This document shows, piece by piece, positions 54,210 to 63,224 of a DNA stretch of 64,000 nucleotides. Source of the stretch: Thiospirochaeta perfilievii. GTDB taxonomy: Bacteria > Spirochaetota > Spirochaetia > DSM-2461. Position 1 is the stretch's first letter. The number at the start of each line of letters is the position of its first letter. The stretch is taken from positions 2,914,001 through 2,978,000 of the forward strand of contig NZ_CP035807.1 of the NCBI RefSeq assembly GCF_008329945.1, written 5' to 3'. The translations under genes and the position numbers were made by a program. Below the pieces are notes generated by a model, which was not told the DNA's origin, ran no database searches, and saw nothing but the letters and a program-made list of their open reading frames with translations.

Positions 54210-55391
54210 ATGAGAAAATATTTAATTCTCTCTGTTTTTGTTATTACAGGAGTATTTCAGGGTTTCGCTGGAGATAAGGCCGAGGTTTGGTCTAGACTAT
54301 ATAAAAGAAGTGTTTTACCAGAATTTAAATACTCTATTATGCTAAATATTGTAGAACTTAATGATAGAGCGATGATTCCATTATTAGAAGAGATTTTAAC
54401 AGAGGATATTATTGCTAATCTAGATAATAAACGTTCTGTAACAGAGGAACGAGATTTTAATGAGTTAACAAAACTAGTTGTTAGAGAGCTAGGAGAGTTA
54501 AAGTCTAAGAGATCAGCATCCCTTGTATATACTATTGCAAAAGAGACAAGTGACCCTCTTTTAAAAGTCGATGCTATTGTTGCTCTAGGTAATATGAGAG
54601 CAACTGATTATTTAAACGATATCTCTTTTATCTTAAGAAATATAAATATGCGGCCTGTGAAAGGTAAGTCTGCTGAGTTAGAAGCAGAATCAAAAATTGC
54701 CTATGGAGCAATTAGTGCCCTTGATCGTTTTAAATCTATAGAGGGTTATTCTTCTGTGTTTTTCGCATCAATTGGATGGTATGATCAAAGGGTTAAATCA
54801 TTTGCGGATAAGGTTTTAAAAACTATTGTTGATAATCCAATAGAAGCTCTTATTCCAATAATCACAGATGGATTATTTTCTGAGAAAGAGAAAGCTATTT
54901 TAGAGGTTGCTAAGTGTGATGCTCCAACTGAAGATAAGGCAAAAGCAGCTAGAGAGGCTATGAAACAGGGGTTAGACAATGTAGCAGAGACTATTAAAGA
55001 GGGAATGACACTTACCTCTATAAGAAAAAATGCTATAAAAGTTCTTTACTTTAGTAAGTCTAGTGACCCTGAGGATGTATACTACTTAAGTCAATCAGTT
55101 CGAAGTGGATCAGATTTAGAAGAGAAGATCTATGCTATTAGAACTCTAGGATTAAATGGTTCAGATGAGGCTATTGATGGATTAGTTTCTATCTTATCAG
55201 ACTTTAATGAAAGAAGTATTAGTGGCCTTGATATCTCCTATTCAGACCAAGATATTATTAAAGAGATTATTGTAACTCTTGGTAATACAGGAAATGAGAA
55301 GGCAAGTGGTGTTTTAACAGAGGTTCAGTTCTCAAACTACTCTTCTGGAATTGTAAAAGCAGCTAAAACTGCTTTATCTACTCTAAATTAA
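54210..55391 (+). CDS. Secreted HEAT-repeat protein
   Basis: 393 aa. Signal peptide (about 1-21, ending FAG-D). The mature part is almost all alpha-helical, with several HEAT-like pairs: VVRELGELKSKRSASLVYTI (near 95), VDAIVALGNMRATDYL (near 128), IYAIRTLGLNGSDEAIDGLV (near 312) and IIVTLGNTGNEKASGVL (near 353). HEAT arrays are protein-binding scaffolds, probably in the periplasm. AGGAG precedes ATG. Cotranscription with the lipoprotein gene is likely. Confidence 0.75.
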   Translation: MRKYLILSVFVITGVFQGFAGDKAEVWSRLYKRSVLPEFKYSIMLNIVELNDRAMIPLLEEILTEDIIANLDNKRSVTEERDFNELTKLVVRELGELKSKRSASLVYTIAKETSDPLLKVDAIVALGNMRATDYLNDISFILRNINMRPVKGKSAELEAESKIAYGAISALDRFKSIEGYSSVFFASIGWYDQRVKSFADKVLKTIVDNPIEALIPIITDGLFSEKEKAILEVAKCDAPTEDKAKAAREAMKQGLDNVAETIKEGMTLTSIRKNAIKVLYFSKSSDPEDVYYLSQSVRSGSDLEEKIYAIRTLGLNGSDEAIDGLVSILSDFNERSISGLDISYSDQDIIKEIIVTLGNTGNEKASGVLTEVQFSNYSSGIVKAAKTALSTLN

Positions 55392-55428
55392 TTGAAGTAA
55401 AAATATATAATCTCTCTATTTATTAAAT

Positions 55429-56814
55429 ATGAATAGAGAGATTTTTAGTCCATTATCAATTGGGGTTGTTACTATTTGGGTAATAATGTCCTTCAAGATT
55501 TTTATTAGTTACTACATACTACTAATAATTTTTTCAGTACTTATAAGCCTTTATACTATCTATAAGGTCAAACTTTATTACAATGTTATTATAATAATTA
55601 TCGCACTATTTATCGGCGTATTTTCTGTTAATAGAGTAAAAATAGAGTCGAAATATAACTACATCCCAACTTTAAGAAACAGTATTACTAGTGTAGATGT
55701 AACTGTAATAAAGGACTCTATCCCTGTTTCAGGTGGTTATCTCTCCTCTGGTTTAGTTTTTCGTGTAAATAGTAGGCAGCATAGTATTATTGCAAATAGC
55801 AAAGTTACAATATTCTCAAAAAATAGCTTATATATTGGTCAGATATTCAGAGATATAGATGTAAAGTTTAAAGATGATTCAGCATTTATTAATATTAAAG
55901 ATCATGGTGAGTTTAAGTATGAAAGTAGTTATTATAAATTTAGAAGTAAGATTTTAAATGGATTAATTGGTCGAACATCTTCACCTCTCTTAATCGCATT
56001 AATAACAGGTAATAAGTCTTTACTCGATCTAGATATAATAGAACTCTTTAGAAAAAATGGTTGCTCCCATATACTGGCTCTGTCAGGTTTTCATGTAGGG
56101 GTTATTACCGTAATAATTATACTGTTTTTAAGAGTTTTTATTTGGGGTAACTCCATATACATACTTTCATCCTTAACTCTTATACTATACCTTCTATTTG
56201 TAGGCCCAACAGCCTCTTTAATTCGATCAATACTAATGTTTATTATCGCCTCAATTTTTAAAATTAAACAGCAAAGGATATCTATATATAAAATTTTAAT
56301 TATCTCCTTTTATATTATTCTAATTTTTATACCTAGGGAGTTTGAAACCCTATCTTTTAAATTATCCTATCTAGCACTTTTTGGTATTGTTGTTTTAGGG
56401 CCTGAGTTAGATAAACTTTTTATATTTAAAAAAATCCCAAAGGTTGTTAGGGTCCCCTTTACCACATCCCTATCTGCGCTTATTTCAACTTCAATTGTAA
56501 TTATTCCTGTTTTTGGAGTTCTATATCCCTCAGGTCTATTTGTTTCAATACTTATTACACCTATTATTACACTTTTTATGTGGACGGGAGTTTTATCATT
56601 AATTGTTCCAAAGTTAGATAGTGTTGTAAAAATATTGGAAAAATCCATATTTTATTTATTAGATTTCTTTTCAAAAGGTGATTTAGAATTAAATTGTGAT
56701 ATAAATTCTCTACTTATACCTTTAATTTTGGCTTCAATTCCTGTTATATTAGTAATACTTAAAATATATAGGAGAGCAGATGCCAGACGATTCAATCTTA
56801 AATTTAAATTATGA
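55429..56814 (+). CDS. ComEC/Rec2-family membrane protein, lacking a nuclease domain
   Basis: 461 aa. Two or three N-terminal membrane segments, a soluble OB-like region (about 85-165), then the competence domain of about eight segments with the signature LFRKNGCSHILALSGFHVGVI (near residue 208) and LIRSILMFIIASI. The family signature LSGxH is intact. There is no C-terminal metallo-beta-lactamase domain seen in longer ComEC proteins. It may form the inner-membrane DNA channel, but no other competence gene is in the window. Overlaps rsmA by 35 bases. Confidence 0.82.
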   Translation: MNREIFSPLSIGVVTIWVIMSFKIFISYYILLIIFSVLISLYTIYKVKLYYNVIIIIIALFIGVFSVNRVKIESKYNYIPTLRNSITSVDVTVIKDSIPVSGGYLSSGLVFRVNSRQHSIIANSKVTIFSKNSLYIGQIFRDIDVKFKDDSAFINIKDHGEFKYESSYYKFRSKILNGLIGRTSSPLLIALITGNKSLLDLDIIELFRKNGCSHILALSGFHVGVITVIIILFLRVFIWGNSIYILSSLTLILYLLFVGPTASLIRSILMFIIASIFKIKQQRISIYKILIISFYIILIFIPREFETLSFKLSYLALFGIVVLGPELDKLFIFKKIPKVVRVPFTTSLSALISTSIVIIPVFGVLYPSGLFVSILITPIITLFMWTGVLSLIVPKLDSVVKILEKSIFYLLDFFSKGDLELNCDINSLLIPLILASIPVILVILKIYRRADARRFNLKFKL

Positions 56815-57658
56815 CTCACCCCAAGAGATAAAAGAGTTATTAGATATTATGGGCTTGGGACCTAGAAAGAGGTGGGGTCAGAATTTTTTAATTAATAGTG
56901 GTGCAAGAAAAAGAATTGTTGACCTACTAGAGATGAAAGAGGGTGACACTGTTTGGGAAGTAGGACCGGGACTTGGTTCTATTACAAAAATAATTTTAGA
57001 TAGGGGTGCAAAGTTAAAGGTATTTGAGATCGATCCAGGCTATATTGATTACTTAACAAAAGCGTTTGAAAGTTACCCTAAATTTTCTATTGTTCCAGGA
57101 GATGTGATTAAAACATGGAAAGGACATAGACGAAAACCACCAAAAAGGTTTGTAGGAAACCTACCATATAATATTTCATCAGCTATAGTTTCATCCTTTA
57201 TAGAGAACGACTTTATTCCTGAAAAGATGGTTTTTACTGTTCAACGAGAGATGGGGCAAAGAATGACCGCTAAGCCAAATAATAAAAACTACTCTTCCTT
57301 CTCTGTTTTATGTCAATTTGCCTGTGATGTTAAGGAAGTAGGAGTATTAAAGCCAGGTTCTTTTTATCCTGTTCCAGGAGTTTCATCAGCTATTATTTCA
57401 ATGGTACCCCACCAAAGATATAGGGAACTAGAGGATAAAGAGACATTTTTTAAGGTTACTAGGCAGTTATTCTCATCTAGAAGAAAGACACTAAAAAATA
57501 ATATTAATTTAAGCCCATATTTAAAAGAGTTTAATAAGGATGATGTGTTTAAAGCTTTTGAGATTGTTGGGATTGATGTAACTAGAAGAGCAGAAACAGT
57601 CTCTGTTGATGAGTATGTTGAGTTAGCAAAAGAGATAAGTAAGTTAAAAGATAAATAA
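56780..57658 (+). CDS. rsmA: 16S rRNA dimethyladenosine transferase RsmA (KsgA)
   Basis: 292 aa. Dimethylates the two adenines of helix 45. SAM-site and family motifs: KRWGQNFLINSGARKRIV (residues about 29-46), VWEVGPGLGSITKIIL (about 58-73), FEID (about 82) and NLPYNISSAIV (about 123-133). RKTLKNN near 232 closes the domain. GGAGAGCAG precedes the ATG at 56780. The start overlaps comEC by 35 bases. A terminator hairpin follows its stop. Confidence 0.95.
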   Translation: MPDDSILNLNYDSPQEIKELLDIMGLGPRKRWGQNFLINSGARKRIVDLLEMKEGDTVWEVGPGLGSITKIILDRGAKLKVFEIDPGYIDYLTKAFESYPKFSIVPGDVIKTWKGHRRKPPKRFVGNLPYNISSAIVSSFIENDFIPEKMVFTVQREMGQRMTAKPNNKNYSSFSVLCQFACDVKEVGVLKPGSFYPVPGVSSAIISMVPHQRYRELEDKETFFKVTRQLFSSRRKTLKNNINLSPYLKEFNKDDVFKAFEIVGIDVTRRAETVSVDEYVELAKEISKLKDK

Positions 57659-57663
57659 AAAAA

Positions 57664-57708
57664 GGCTGTTGAAAGTCATAATGACTTCTGCAACAGCCCC
57701 TTTTTTTT
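57664..57708. terminator. Rho-independent terminator between rsmA and dapA
   Basis: Inverted repeat GGCTGTTG at 57664-57671 pairs with CAACAGCC at 57691-57698. Within the loop, AAGTCAT and ATGACTT add a second stem. A run of eight T follows at 57701-57708. rsmA reads into it from the left and dapA from the right, and a short A run precedes the left arm, so it may act in both directions. Confidence 0.9.
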
Positions 57709-58582
57709 ATATTAAATTACTCTCTTTAAGTAAAGTTTTTAGTTTCTCTCTTGTTGAATCCATTGGTTCACAAAGGGGTAGTCGGTATACTTCTTTGCAA
57801 ATACCCATTAGTGCTAAGGCAGATTTTACAGGAATAGGGCTTGTTTCAAGGAACATTCCCTTACATAAAGGTAGAATCTCGTAATGAATTTTTCTCGCCT
57901 CTTCTATATCACCACTTTTAGTTAATGAAACTAATTTTTCCATCTTTCTTGGTATTATATTACTAATAACAGAAACAACTCCATCTCCCCCAAGGGCTAC
58001 AAAAGGAAAAGCTATATTGTCATCACCAACCATTACAGAAAAACCTTCAGGTTTATTTCTAATAACATCCATCATCTGGGCTAAATCACCGCTTGCCTCT
58101 TTAACTCCCACAATGTTTTCATGTTTTGCCATTCTTAATAGGGTATCTGTCTCTATATTAACACCACTTCTTCCCTTAATATTATAAATTAATAGGGGGA
58201 TATCACACTTATCAGCAATTGTCATAAAGTGTCTATATAAACCTTCTTGAGTTGGTTTATTATAGTATGGAGCTACTTGTAATGATGCGTCTGCACCCAT
58301 GGATTTAGCAATAAGAGTCATATCAACAGCCTCTTTAGTACTATTGGAACCAGTACCTGCAACAACAGGTGTCTTCCCATCGGCTATTTTTATTGCTTCC
58401 TCAACAACTTTTAAATTCTCCTCATGGGAGAGAGTGGGACTTTCACCTGTAGTTCCTACAGGAAGTAGACCTGTTATTCCCTCTTTTATCTGGTTGTTAA
58501 TTAGGGCCCTATATGAATCAAAATCAATTGATCCATCCTCTTTAAATGGTGTTATAAGAGCTGTGTATACTCCGCTGAACAT
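57707..58582 (-). CDS. dapA: 4-hydroxy-tetrahydrodipicolinate synthase DapA
   Basis: 291 aa, condenses pyruvate and aspartate semialdehyde in lysine and diaminopimelate synthesis. TGESPTLSHEE near residue 44, GSNSTKEAV near 78, QVAPYYNKPTQEGLYRHF near 101 and the catalytic Lys in VGVKEASGD near 160 are all present. The usual YNVPGRTG reads YNIKGRSG, a modest change. Length is typical. dapB lies 13 bases upstream in the same direction, so the two form a lysine/DAP operon. Confidence 0.95.
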   Translation of the reverse strand: MFSGVYTALITPFKEDGSIDFDSYRALINNQIKEGITGLLPVGTTGESPTLSHEENLKVVEEAIKIADGKTPVVAGTGSNSTKEAVDMTLIAKSMGADASLQVAPYYNKPTQEGLYRHFMTIADKCDIPLLIYNIKGRSGVNIETDTLLRMAKHENIVGVKEASGDLAQMMDVIRNKPEGFSVMVGDDNIAFPFVALGGDGVVSVISNIIPRKMEKLVSLTKSGDIEEARKIHYEILPLCKGMFLETSPIPVKSALALMGICKEVYRLPLCEPMDSTREKLKTLLKESNLI

Positions 58583-58595
58583 AAATATCTCCTGT

Positions 58596-59342
58596 CTATT
58601 TTTTTAGAAGTTCTTCAATGAAGTCTTCTACTGTAAAAAAACCTTTTTTATCTTGTAGCCACTCAGAAGCCATAACTGCTCCTAGGGCAAAACCACTTCT
58701 ATTTCTAGCATTATGGGTTATTTGAATAGAGTCGGCAAAGGAGTCAAGTGTAACAGTGTGTATTCCAGGGATTTGACCACCTCTTACAGATGCTACATGT
58801 AACTCATTATCATCTATAGCCCTATCTAACTTATCAGTCCAGATTTTCTCTTTTCTATTATTATTTTTAAGTATTTTTTCCGCAGTTGTTAAAGCTGTAC
58901 CAGAAGGTGAATCCTTTTTTTTGTTATGATGGTACTCTAACATCATAATATCATACTCTGGTGTATTATTAATTAACCCTGCAGCTTTAGATACTAGGTC
59001 AAAAAATATGTGCGCACCAACTGAAAAATTTGAACCGTAGAGAAGGGTACTCTTATTATTTAGAATAATATCTTTTATAATATCTTTTTTATCATCCCAA
59101 CCTGTAGTACCAATAACAACAGGTGTTTTGGATTGAGCGTAAAGCCTTATATTATTTTCTATACCCTGGGGTAGTGAGAATTCTATAACTACATCAACAC
59201 CCTTAAGTCCATCTGCAGTTACTTCTGTACAATCCCCATAACCACCCTTGTCTACTCTAAGGGCAATCGAATGCCCCCTTTGGATAAGGATGTTTTCAAT
59301 CTCTCTACCCATTCTACCATAACCAGTTATCATTACATTCAT
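58596..59342 (-). CDS. dapB: 4-hydroxy-tetrahydrodipicolinate reductase DapB
   Basis: 248 aa, second enzyme of the pathway, NAD(P)H-dependent. N-terminal Rossmann motif ITGYGRMGREIE (residues 5-16), VIGTTGWDD near 93, the signature EYHHNKKKDSPSGTAL near 148 with catalytic His and Lys, and VRGGQIPGIHTV near 200. Length is slightly below the usual 265-270. Same operon as dapA; pta lies upstream. Confidence 0.95.
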   Translation of the reverse strand: MNVMITGYGRMGREIENILIQRGHSIALRVDKGGYGDCTEVTADGLKGVDVVIEFSLPQGIENNIRLYAQSKTPVVIGTTGWDDKKDIIKDIILNNKSTLLYGSNFSVGAHIFFDLVSKAAGLINNTPEYDIMMLEYHHNKKKDSPSGTALTTAEKILKNNNRKEKIWTDKLDRAIDDNELHVASVRGGQIPGIHTVTLDSFADSIQITHNARNRSGFALGAVMASEWLQDKKGFFTVEDFIEELLKK

Positions 59343-59381
59343 ATCTAATATAATAGCTAACTGGTTATATGATGTAAAGTG

Positions 59382-60377
59382 CTATTTGCACTGAGTCATT
59401 GTAACAGCTGTTGTGTTAACAATATCATCTATGCTACAACCCCTAGATAAGTCGGATATAGGTTTTGCAAAACCTTGTAAAAATGGACCATAGGCACCAG
59501 CACCAGCAAATCTTTGAACCATTTTATATCCAATGTTTCCTGACTGTAAATCAGGGAAAATAAGTACATTCGCTTTACCAGCTATAGTTGAGCCTGGAGC
59601 TTTTTTAGCAGCAACACTCTCTATTATAGCAGCATCAGCCTGAAGTTCTCCATCAACAATCAGTGTAGGTTCCTCTTCTTTTACGATTTTAAAAGCTTCT
59701 GTAACTTTATCTACATTTGGATGTTTTGCTGAACCCTTTGTTGAAAATGATAACATTGCTACCTTTGGCTCTGTATTTAAGAAATCTCTACACGATTGGG
59801 CAGATTGTCTAGTAATTGCGGCTAGCTCAACACTTGTTGGGTCCACAATTGTTGCACAGTCACTAAAAATCATAAGACCATCTTTACCCCATTTTGCATC
59901 TGGCATATCCATTACAAAACAAGAAGATGCTGTTTTTACACCAGGAGCTGTTTTGATTATTGTAAAACCAGCAACCAACACCTTACCTGTAGAGTTCTCG
60001 GCCCCAGCTACCATAGCATCAGCATCATCTAGTCTTACCATCATAGCTCCCCATTTTAATGGGTCAACAATAGCAGTTTTAGCTTCATCTTCAGTTAAAC
60101 CTTTATGTTTTCTTAATTCATAATACTCTGTAGCGTACTTATTAAGTTTTTCTGATTTTGATGGATCGATTAGAGTAATTCCATCTAAAGATGTATCTAC
60201 ACCCTTTGCAATAGTGTTTATCTCGTCCTTTTTTCCAATTAAAATAACATTACTACATATTTTCTCATCAATTAGAATTCTTGCTGCTTGAATTGTTCTA
60301 GGTTCACTACCCTCTGGTAAAACCACAGCTTTTTGTAATTCTATTGCTTTCTCTTTCATTTTATTTACAAATGACAT
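59382..60377 (-). CDS. pta: Phosphate acetyltransferase Pta
   Basis: 331 aa, short form without the N-terminal DRTGG/P-loop extension. Interconverts acetyl-CoA and acetyl phosphate. Visible segments: VVLPEGSEPRTIQAA near residue 18, AGAENSTGKVL near 125, SFSTKGSAKHPNV near 210, ELQADAAI near 242 and GNIGYKMVQRFAGA near 281. It ends 39 bases before the dapB start. Often partnered by ackA, which is not in this window. Confidence 0.93.
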   Translation of the reverse strand: MSFVNKMKEKAIELQKAVVLPEGSEPRTIQAARILIDEKICSNVILIGKKDEINTIAKGVDTSLDGITLIDPSKSEKLNKYATEYYELRKHKGLTEDEAKTAIVDPLKWGAMMVRLDDADAMVAGAENSTGKVLVAGFTIIKTAPGVKTASSCFVMDMPDAKWGKDGLMIFSDCATIVDPTSVELAAITRQSAQSCRDFLNTEPKVAMLSFSTKGSAKHPNVDKVTEAFKIVKEEEPTLIVDGELQADAAIIESVAAKKAPGSTIAGKANVLIFPDLQSGNIGYKMVQRFAGAGAYGPFLQGFAKPISDLSRGCSIDDIVNTTAVTMTQCK

Positions 60378-60465
60378 GTTTGACTCCTGGTAAATTGATA
60401 ATTATATATATAATTTAAACGTAATTTTTTTTAAATACAATAGTGTTTTTTTTATAGATCTCCTT

Positions 60466-60471
60466 TATAAT
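60466..60471 (+). promoter_or_regulatory. tyrA -10 hexamer, leaderless or very short leader
   Basis: A consensus TATAAT ends 8 bases before the tyrA ATG in the 102-base divergent gap with pta. No Shine-Dalgarno is visible. Confidence 0.4.
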
Positions 60472-60479
60472 CACTATTT

Positions 60480-61223
60480 ATGACGATAGGGATATATGGA
60501 TTAGGTAGATTTGGTGTTTTTTGGGGAGATCAGCTCTCAAAAGTTGCTACGGTTAAGGGTTATAGCCGGAATAGCAGTAGAGTAGCTCCTTCAACAATAA
60601 AGAGGGTTTCTGAGGATGAAGTTTTATCCTGTGATGTAATTGTTATTTGTGTTGCAATTTCAGCAATGGAGAGTTTTTTGCACAATATTAAGGATAGGGT
60701 TAAACCTGGAACTTTAATAATGGACACTTGTTCTGTAAAAGTTCATCCTATTAAACTAATGTTGGATTTATTACCTAGCAGTGTCGATATTATAGGTACC
60801 CATCCTATGTTTGGGCCTGATTCTGGTCGTTTTGGAATTGCAGGGCTACCTATAGTTGTGTCTGAAGTAAGGGTGGATAAATCTAAATATAATAAATGGA
60901 TTGATTTATTTAATTCTTTGAATTTGTCTGTTATAGAGATGACTCCCCAGGAGCACGATAGAGAGGCAGCGTATACCCAGGGTATAACACATTTTATAGG
61001 TAGGACTCTTTCAGATCTTCACTTAAAAAATAGTGCAATATCTACAAGTGGTTACAATAGCCTACTTGAAATAATAAAACAGACTTGTAATGATGAATAT
61101 CAGTTATTCTTAGATTTACAAAAATATAATTCATATACGTCGGATATGAGAAGGGATTTAAAATCCTCTTTAAATAAAGTTTTAGGCGTTGTTGAAGCAG
61201 AAATTAGCGATAAGGAGAGATAA
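60480..61223 (+). CDS. tyrA: Prephenate dehydrogenase family protein (TyrA)
   Basis: 247 aa. Nucleotide-binding motif IYGLGRFGVFWGDQL (residues 4-18), VICVAISAM near 56, DTCSVKVHPI near 80 and the catalytic His region GTHPMFGPDSGR near 101, as in TyrA. QEHDREAAYTQGITHF near 158 completes the site. It is shorter than bifunctional forms, with no chorismate mutase or ACT domain. No Shine-Dalgarno; TATAAT at 60466-60471 is 8 bases before the ATG, suggesting a leaderless message. Likely tyrosine synthesis. Confidence 0.87.
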   Translation: MTIGIYGLGRFGVFWGDQLSKVATVKGYSRNSSRVAPSTIKRVSEDEVLSCDVIVICVAISAMESFLHNIKDRVKPGTLIMDTCSVKVHPIKLMLDLLPSSVDIIGTHPMFGPDSGRFGIAGLPIVVSEVRVDKSKYNKWIDLFNSLNLSVIEMTPQEHDREAAYTQGITHFIGRTLSDLHLKNSAISTSGYNSLLEIIKQTCNDEYQLFLDLQKYNSYTSDMRRDLKSSLNKVLGVVEAEISDKER

Positions 61224-61225
61224 AA

Positions 61226-61582
61226 TTGGCAGAAATTCATTCAAGTAGGGTTAAAGAACACGAATTAGATACAGTAATGGGTGAAGATATAGAATTTACT
61301 GGATCCTTAGAATTTAGTGATCCTCTAATGATTAAGGGAAAATTACATGGAGATATAGACTCTGTAGGAATATTATATATAGAGAAGGATGCAAAAGTTG
61401 AGGCTAATATTAATGCTGCTAGTGTAAACATTAGAGGTGAAGTAATAGGGGATATTAAGGCCACAGAGAGTGTTATACTTTTTTCAACAGCAAGAGTTAC
61501 TGGGGATATTGAGGCTCCAAAAGTAAAAATGGAAAATGGTTGCTTCTTTAGTGGTAAGTGCCAGATGACAGGGGAGGCCTAG
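61226..61582 (+). CDS. Bactofilin
   Basis: 118 aa polymer-forming cytoskeletal protein. The core is a right-handed beta-helix of short repeats, for example GSLEFSDPLMIKGKLHGDID, YIEKDAKVEANI and VNIRGEVIGDIKATESVI (residues about 26-95). The N-terminal tail is charged. TTG start at 61226 with AAGGAGA nearby. Bactofilins scaffold cell-shape and envelope-synthesis proteins; in spirochaetes a bactofilin has been linked to the flat-ribbon filament and cell shape (family knowledge). Follows tyrA by 2 bases. Confidence 0.9.
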   Translation: MAEIHSSRVKEHELDTVMGEDIEFTGSLEFSDPLMIKGKLHGDIDSVGILYIEKDAKVEANINAASVNIRGEVIGDIKATESVILFSTARVTGDIEAPKVKMENGCFFSGKCQMTGEA

Positions 61583-61584
61583 AT

Positions 61585-62235
61585 TTGCTTAATAATAAAC
61601 TTAGATCCATATTTTTAATTCTTTCTCTAATGTTAATAACCCTGCCAATCTTCTCTCAAAAAGAGAAAAACGCCTTAGTTTCATGGCGCCAAGGGAATTA
61701 TGATGAGGCTGTAGATATCTGTTTAGAGGAGCTTGATACCCTGCCTGAGTCTAGTTTTGCAGAGAGAATGGACTCCTATACGGTACTTTGTTGGTCTTTA
61801 CTTGGGCTTAAAAGGTATGATGAAGTAGTTAAATACGGCTCTGAAGCCTTTGAGAAATCCTCTAGGGATTGGCGATTTGTTGCAGTTTTAGGGGAAGCCC
61901 ACTACTTTTTAGGTAATAATAAAGAGTCTTTATATTTTTTAGAGAAGTATATAGAGCTTCGAAGCTCTGGGGATAAGGCGGACTATATGTACTACCTTAT
62001 GGGACATGTTTTTATTCGTCTTGAGGAGTATAATAGGGCTGATGTAGCTCTATCTATGGCTGTGTATTTAAAACCTTTAGATGCTAAATGGTGGGCTAGG
62101 TTAGGTTATGCTAGGGAGCAGGCTAAGGATTATCAAAGAGCAAAGGATGCTTATAGTAAAGCGTTATCTATAAACTCATCATTAGTGGATGCTGAGAGAG
62201 GTATGAAAAGAGTTCATGAATCTTTAGGTTTATGA
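61585..62235 (+). CDS. Secreted TPR protein
   Basis: 216 aa from the TTG at 61585, which I choose because GGGGAGG at 61571-61577 sits 7 bases upstream; an in-frame GTG at 61558 lies inside the bactofilin gene. Signal peptide in residues 1-22 (ending IFSQ). TPR-like helix pairs follow: YDEAVDICLEELDTL, YDEVVKYGSEAFEKS, NNKESLYFLEKYIEL, YNRADVALSMAVYLKPLDAKWWARLG and YQRAKDAYSKALSI. Probably a periplasmic interaction scaffold, perhaps with the bactofilin. Confidence 0.85.
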   Translation: MLNNKLRSIFLILSLMLITLPIFSQKEKNALVSWRQGNYDEAVDICLEELDTLPESSFAERMDSYTVLCWSLLGLKRYDEVVKYGSEAFEKSSRDWRFVAVLGEAHYFLGNNKESLYFLEKYIELRSSGDKADYMYYLMGHVFIRLEEYNRADVALSMAVYLKPLDAKWWARLGYAREQAKDYQRAKDAYSKALSINSSLVDAERGMKRVHESLGL

Positions 62236-62236
62236 T

Positions 62237-62265
62237 TTGTGTATTAGTTCTAACTGGTTTATAAT
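62237..62265 (+). promoter_or_regulatory. Promoter of the lipoprotein-FadL pair
   Basis: TTGTGT at 62237-62242 and TATAAT at 62260-62265 have a 17-base spacer, directly after the TPR gene stop. A normal leader with AAGGAG follows, in contrast to the leaderless cases. It separates this pair from the bactofilin unit. Confidence 0.6.
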
Positions 62266-62300
62266 AAGTATGTAAGTAAGTATTATTTAAGGAGTAGGGT

Positions 62301-63224
62301 ATGAAGTATTTGTTAAAGCACATACCAATTGTGTTTTTGTTAATTGGCCTAACATCCTGTGATGTGGTAACAAGCCTATTAACTACAAATTATTTTGAAG
62401 GGTTTAGTGATATTAATCCATTTAGCCTAGTAGTTGATGAAAATAGTTTCCCCACAGATGATGATGAAGCTGCTATATTACTAATAAATAAATATACTGA
62501 TGTTGCTCTATCTGATGATGCAGAGAATTTTTTTGCAGCATTAAAGGGATTGGATACCTATAGGAGTGACTTAATAGCTTATTATAACTCTATTCTTATT
62601 ACAAAACCTGATAATACACTACCTACCTACCTAGATGATATAGATATCTACCAAAGAAGATCATTAGCCCTTGCTAAAATAGAGCTATACACTAGGAATG
62701 CCTATGCAATAGATGGCTTTGATAGACTTTATACAAAATATGTAACAGGTGAAGAAGATGCTGATTTAACTATCAATCTTTTAATTGAGAATGTTTTTAA
62801 TACAGAAGACCCAGATGTAACACGAGTAAGTTTAGAAGACGATTTCCAAGGATTTTTTAATGCAGGAGACGCTATAGACTTGTTAGGTAAAACTATAGTT
62901 GATACTGATAATCCTACTTCTAAAGTATTAGATGAAAATGAAGGTGTATTTATTCTTTTATCATCTATAATCAATAGAGTAGTTGAGCTCTCCCTTGAAG
63001 GTGATTTAAGTAATACAAAAAATGAGAATGATGTCTTTGTAGCTCTAGCTGCATACGTTTTAAATGGAACGACTTCGTCTCTCTTAGTATATCCCCAGGA
63101 CCTACCTCCTGAAGGTGGACAAAGTATGATTGAGCACTATCTAGGTTTAGGTGGGGCTTTAGCATATACAGCCTCAGGTTTCGAACTTCCTGGAGTATCA
63201 ATTCTTGGAGGTAGTCAATTATGA
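62301..63224 (+). CDS. Lipoprotein of unknown function
   Basis: 307 aa. Signal peptide with lipobox IGLTSC (Cys near residue 20) suggests lipid anchoring. The mature part is mostly helical, Asp/Asn/Leu-rich, without a motif I can name. TTAAGGAG precedes the ATG, and a good promoter (TTGTGT at 62237-62242, TATAAT at 62260-62265) lies just upstream. The TGA overlaps the next ATG, so it is translated with the FadL-like barrel that follows, and may be its accessory lipoprotein. Confidence 0.65.
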   Translation: MKYLLKHIPIVFLLIGLTSCDVVTSLLTTNYFEGFSDINPFSLVVDENSFPTDDDEAAILLINKYTDVALSDDAENFFAALKGLDTYRSDLIAYYNSILITKPDNTLPTYLDDIDIYQRRSLALAKIELYTRNAYAIDGFDRLYTKYVTGEEDADLTINLLIENVFNTEDPDVTRVSLEDDFQGFFNAGDAIDLLGKTIVDTDNPTSKVLDENEGVFILLSSIINRVVELSLEGDLSNTKNENDVFVALAAYVLNGTTSSLLVYPQDLPPEGGQSMIEHYLGLGGALAYTASGFELPGVSILGGSQL

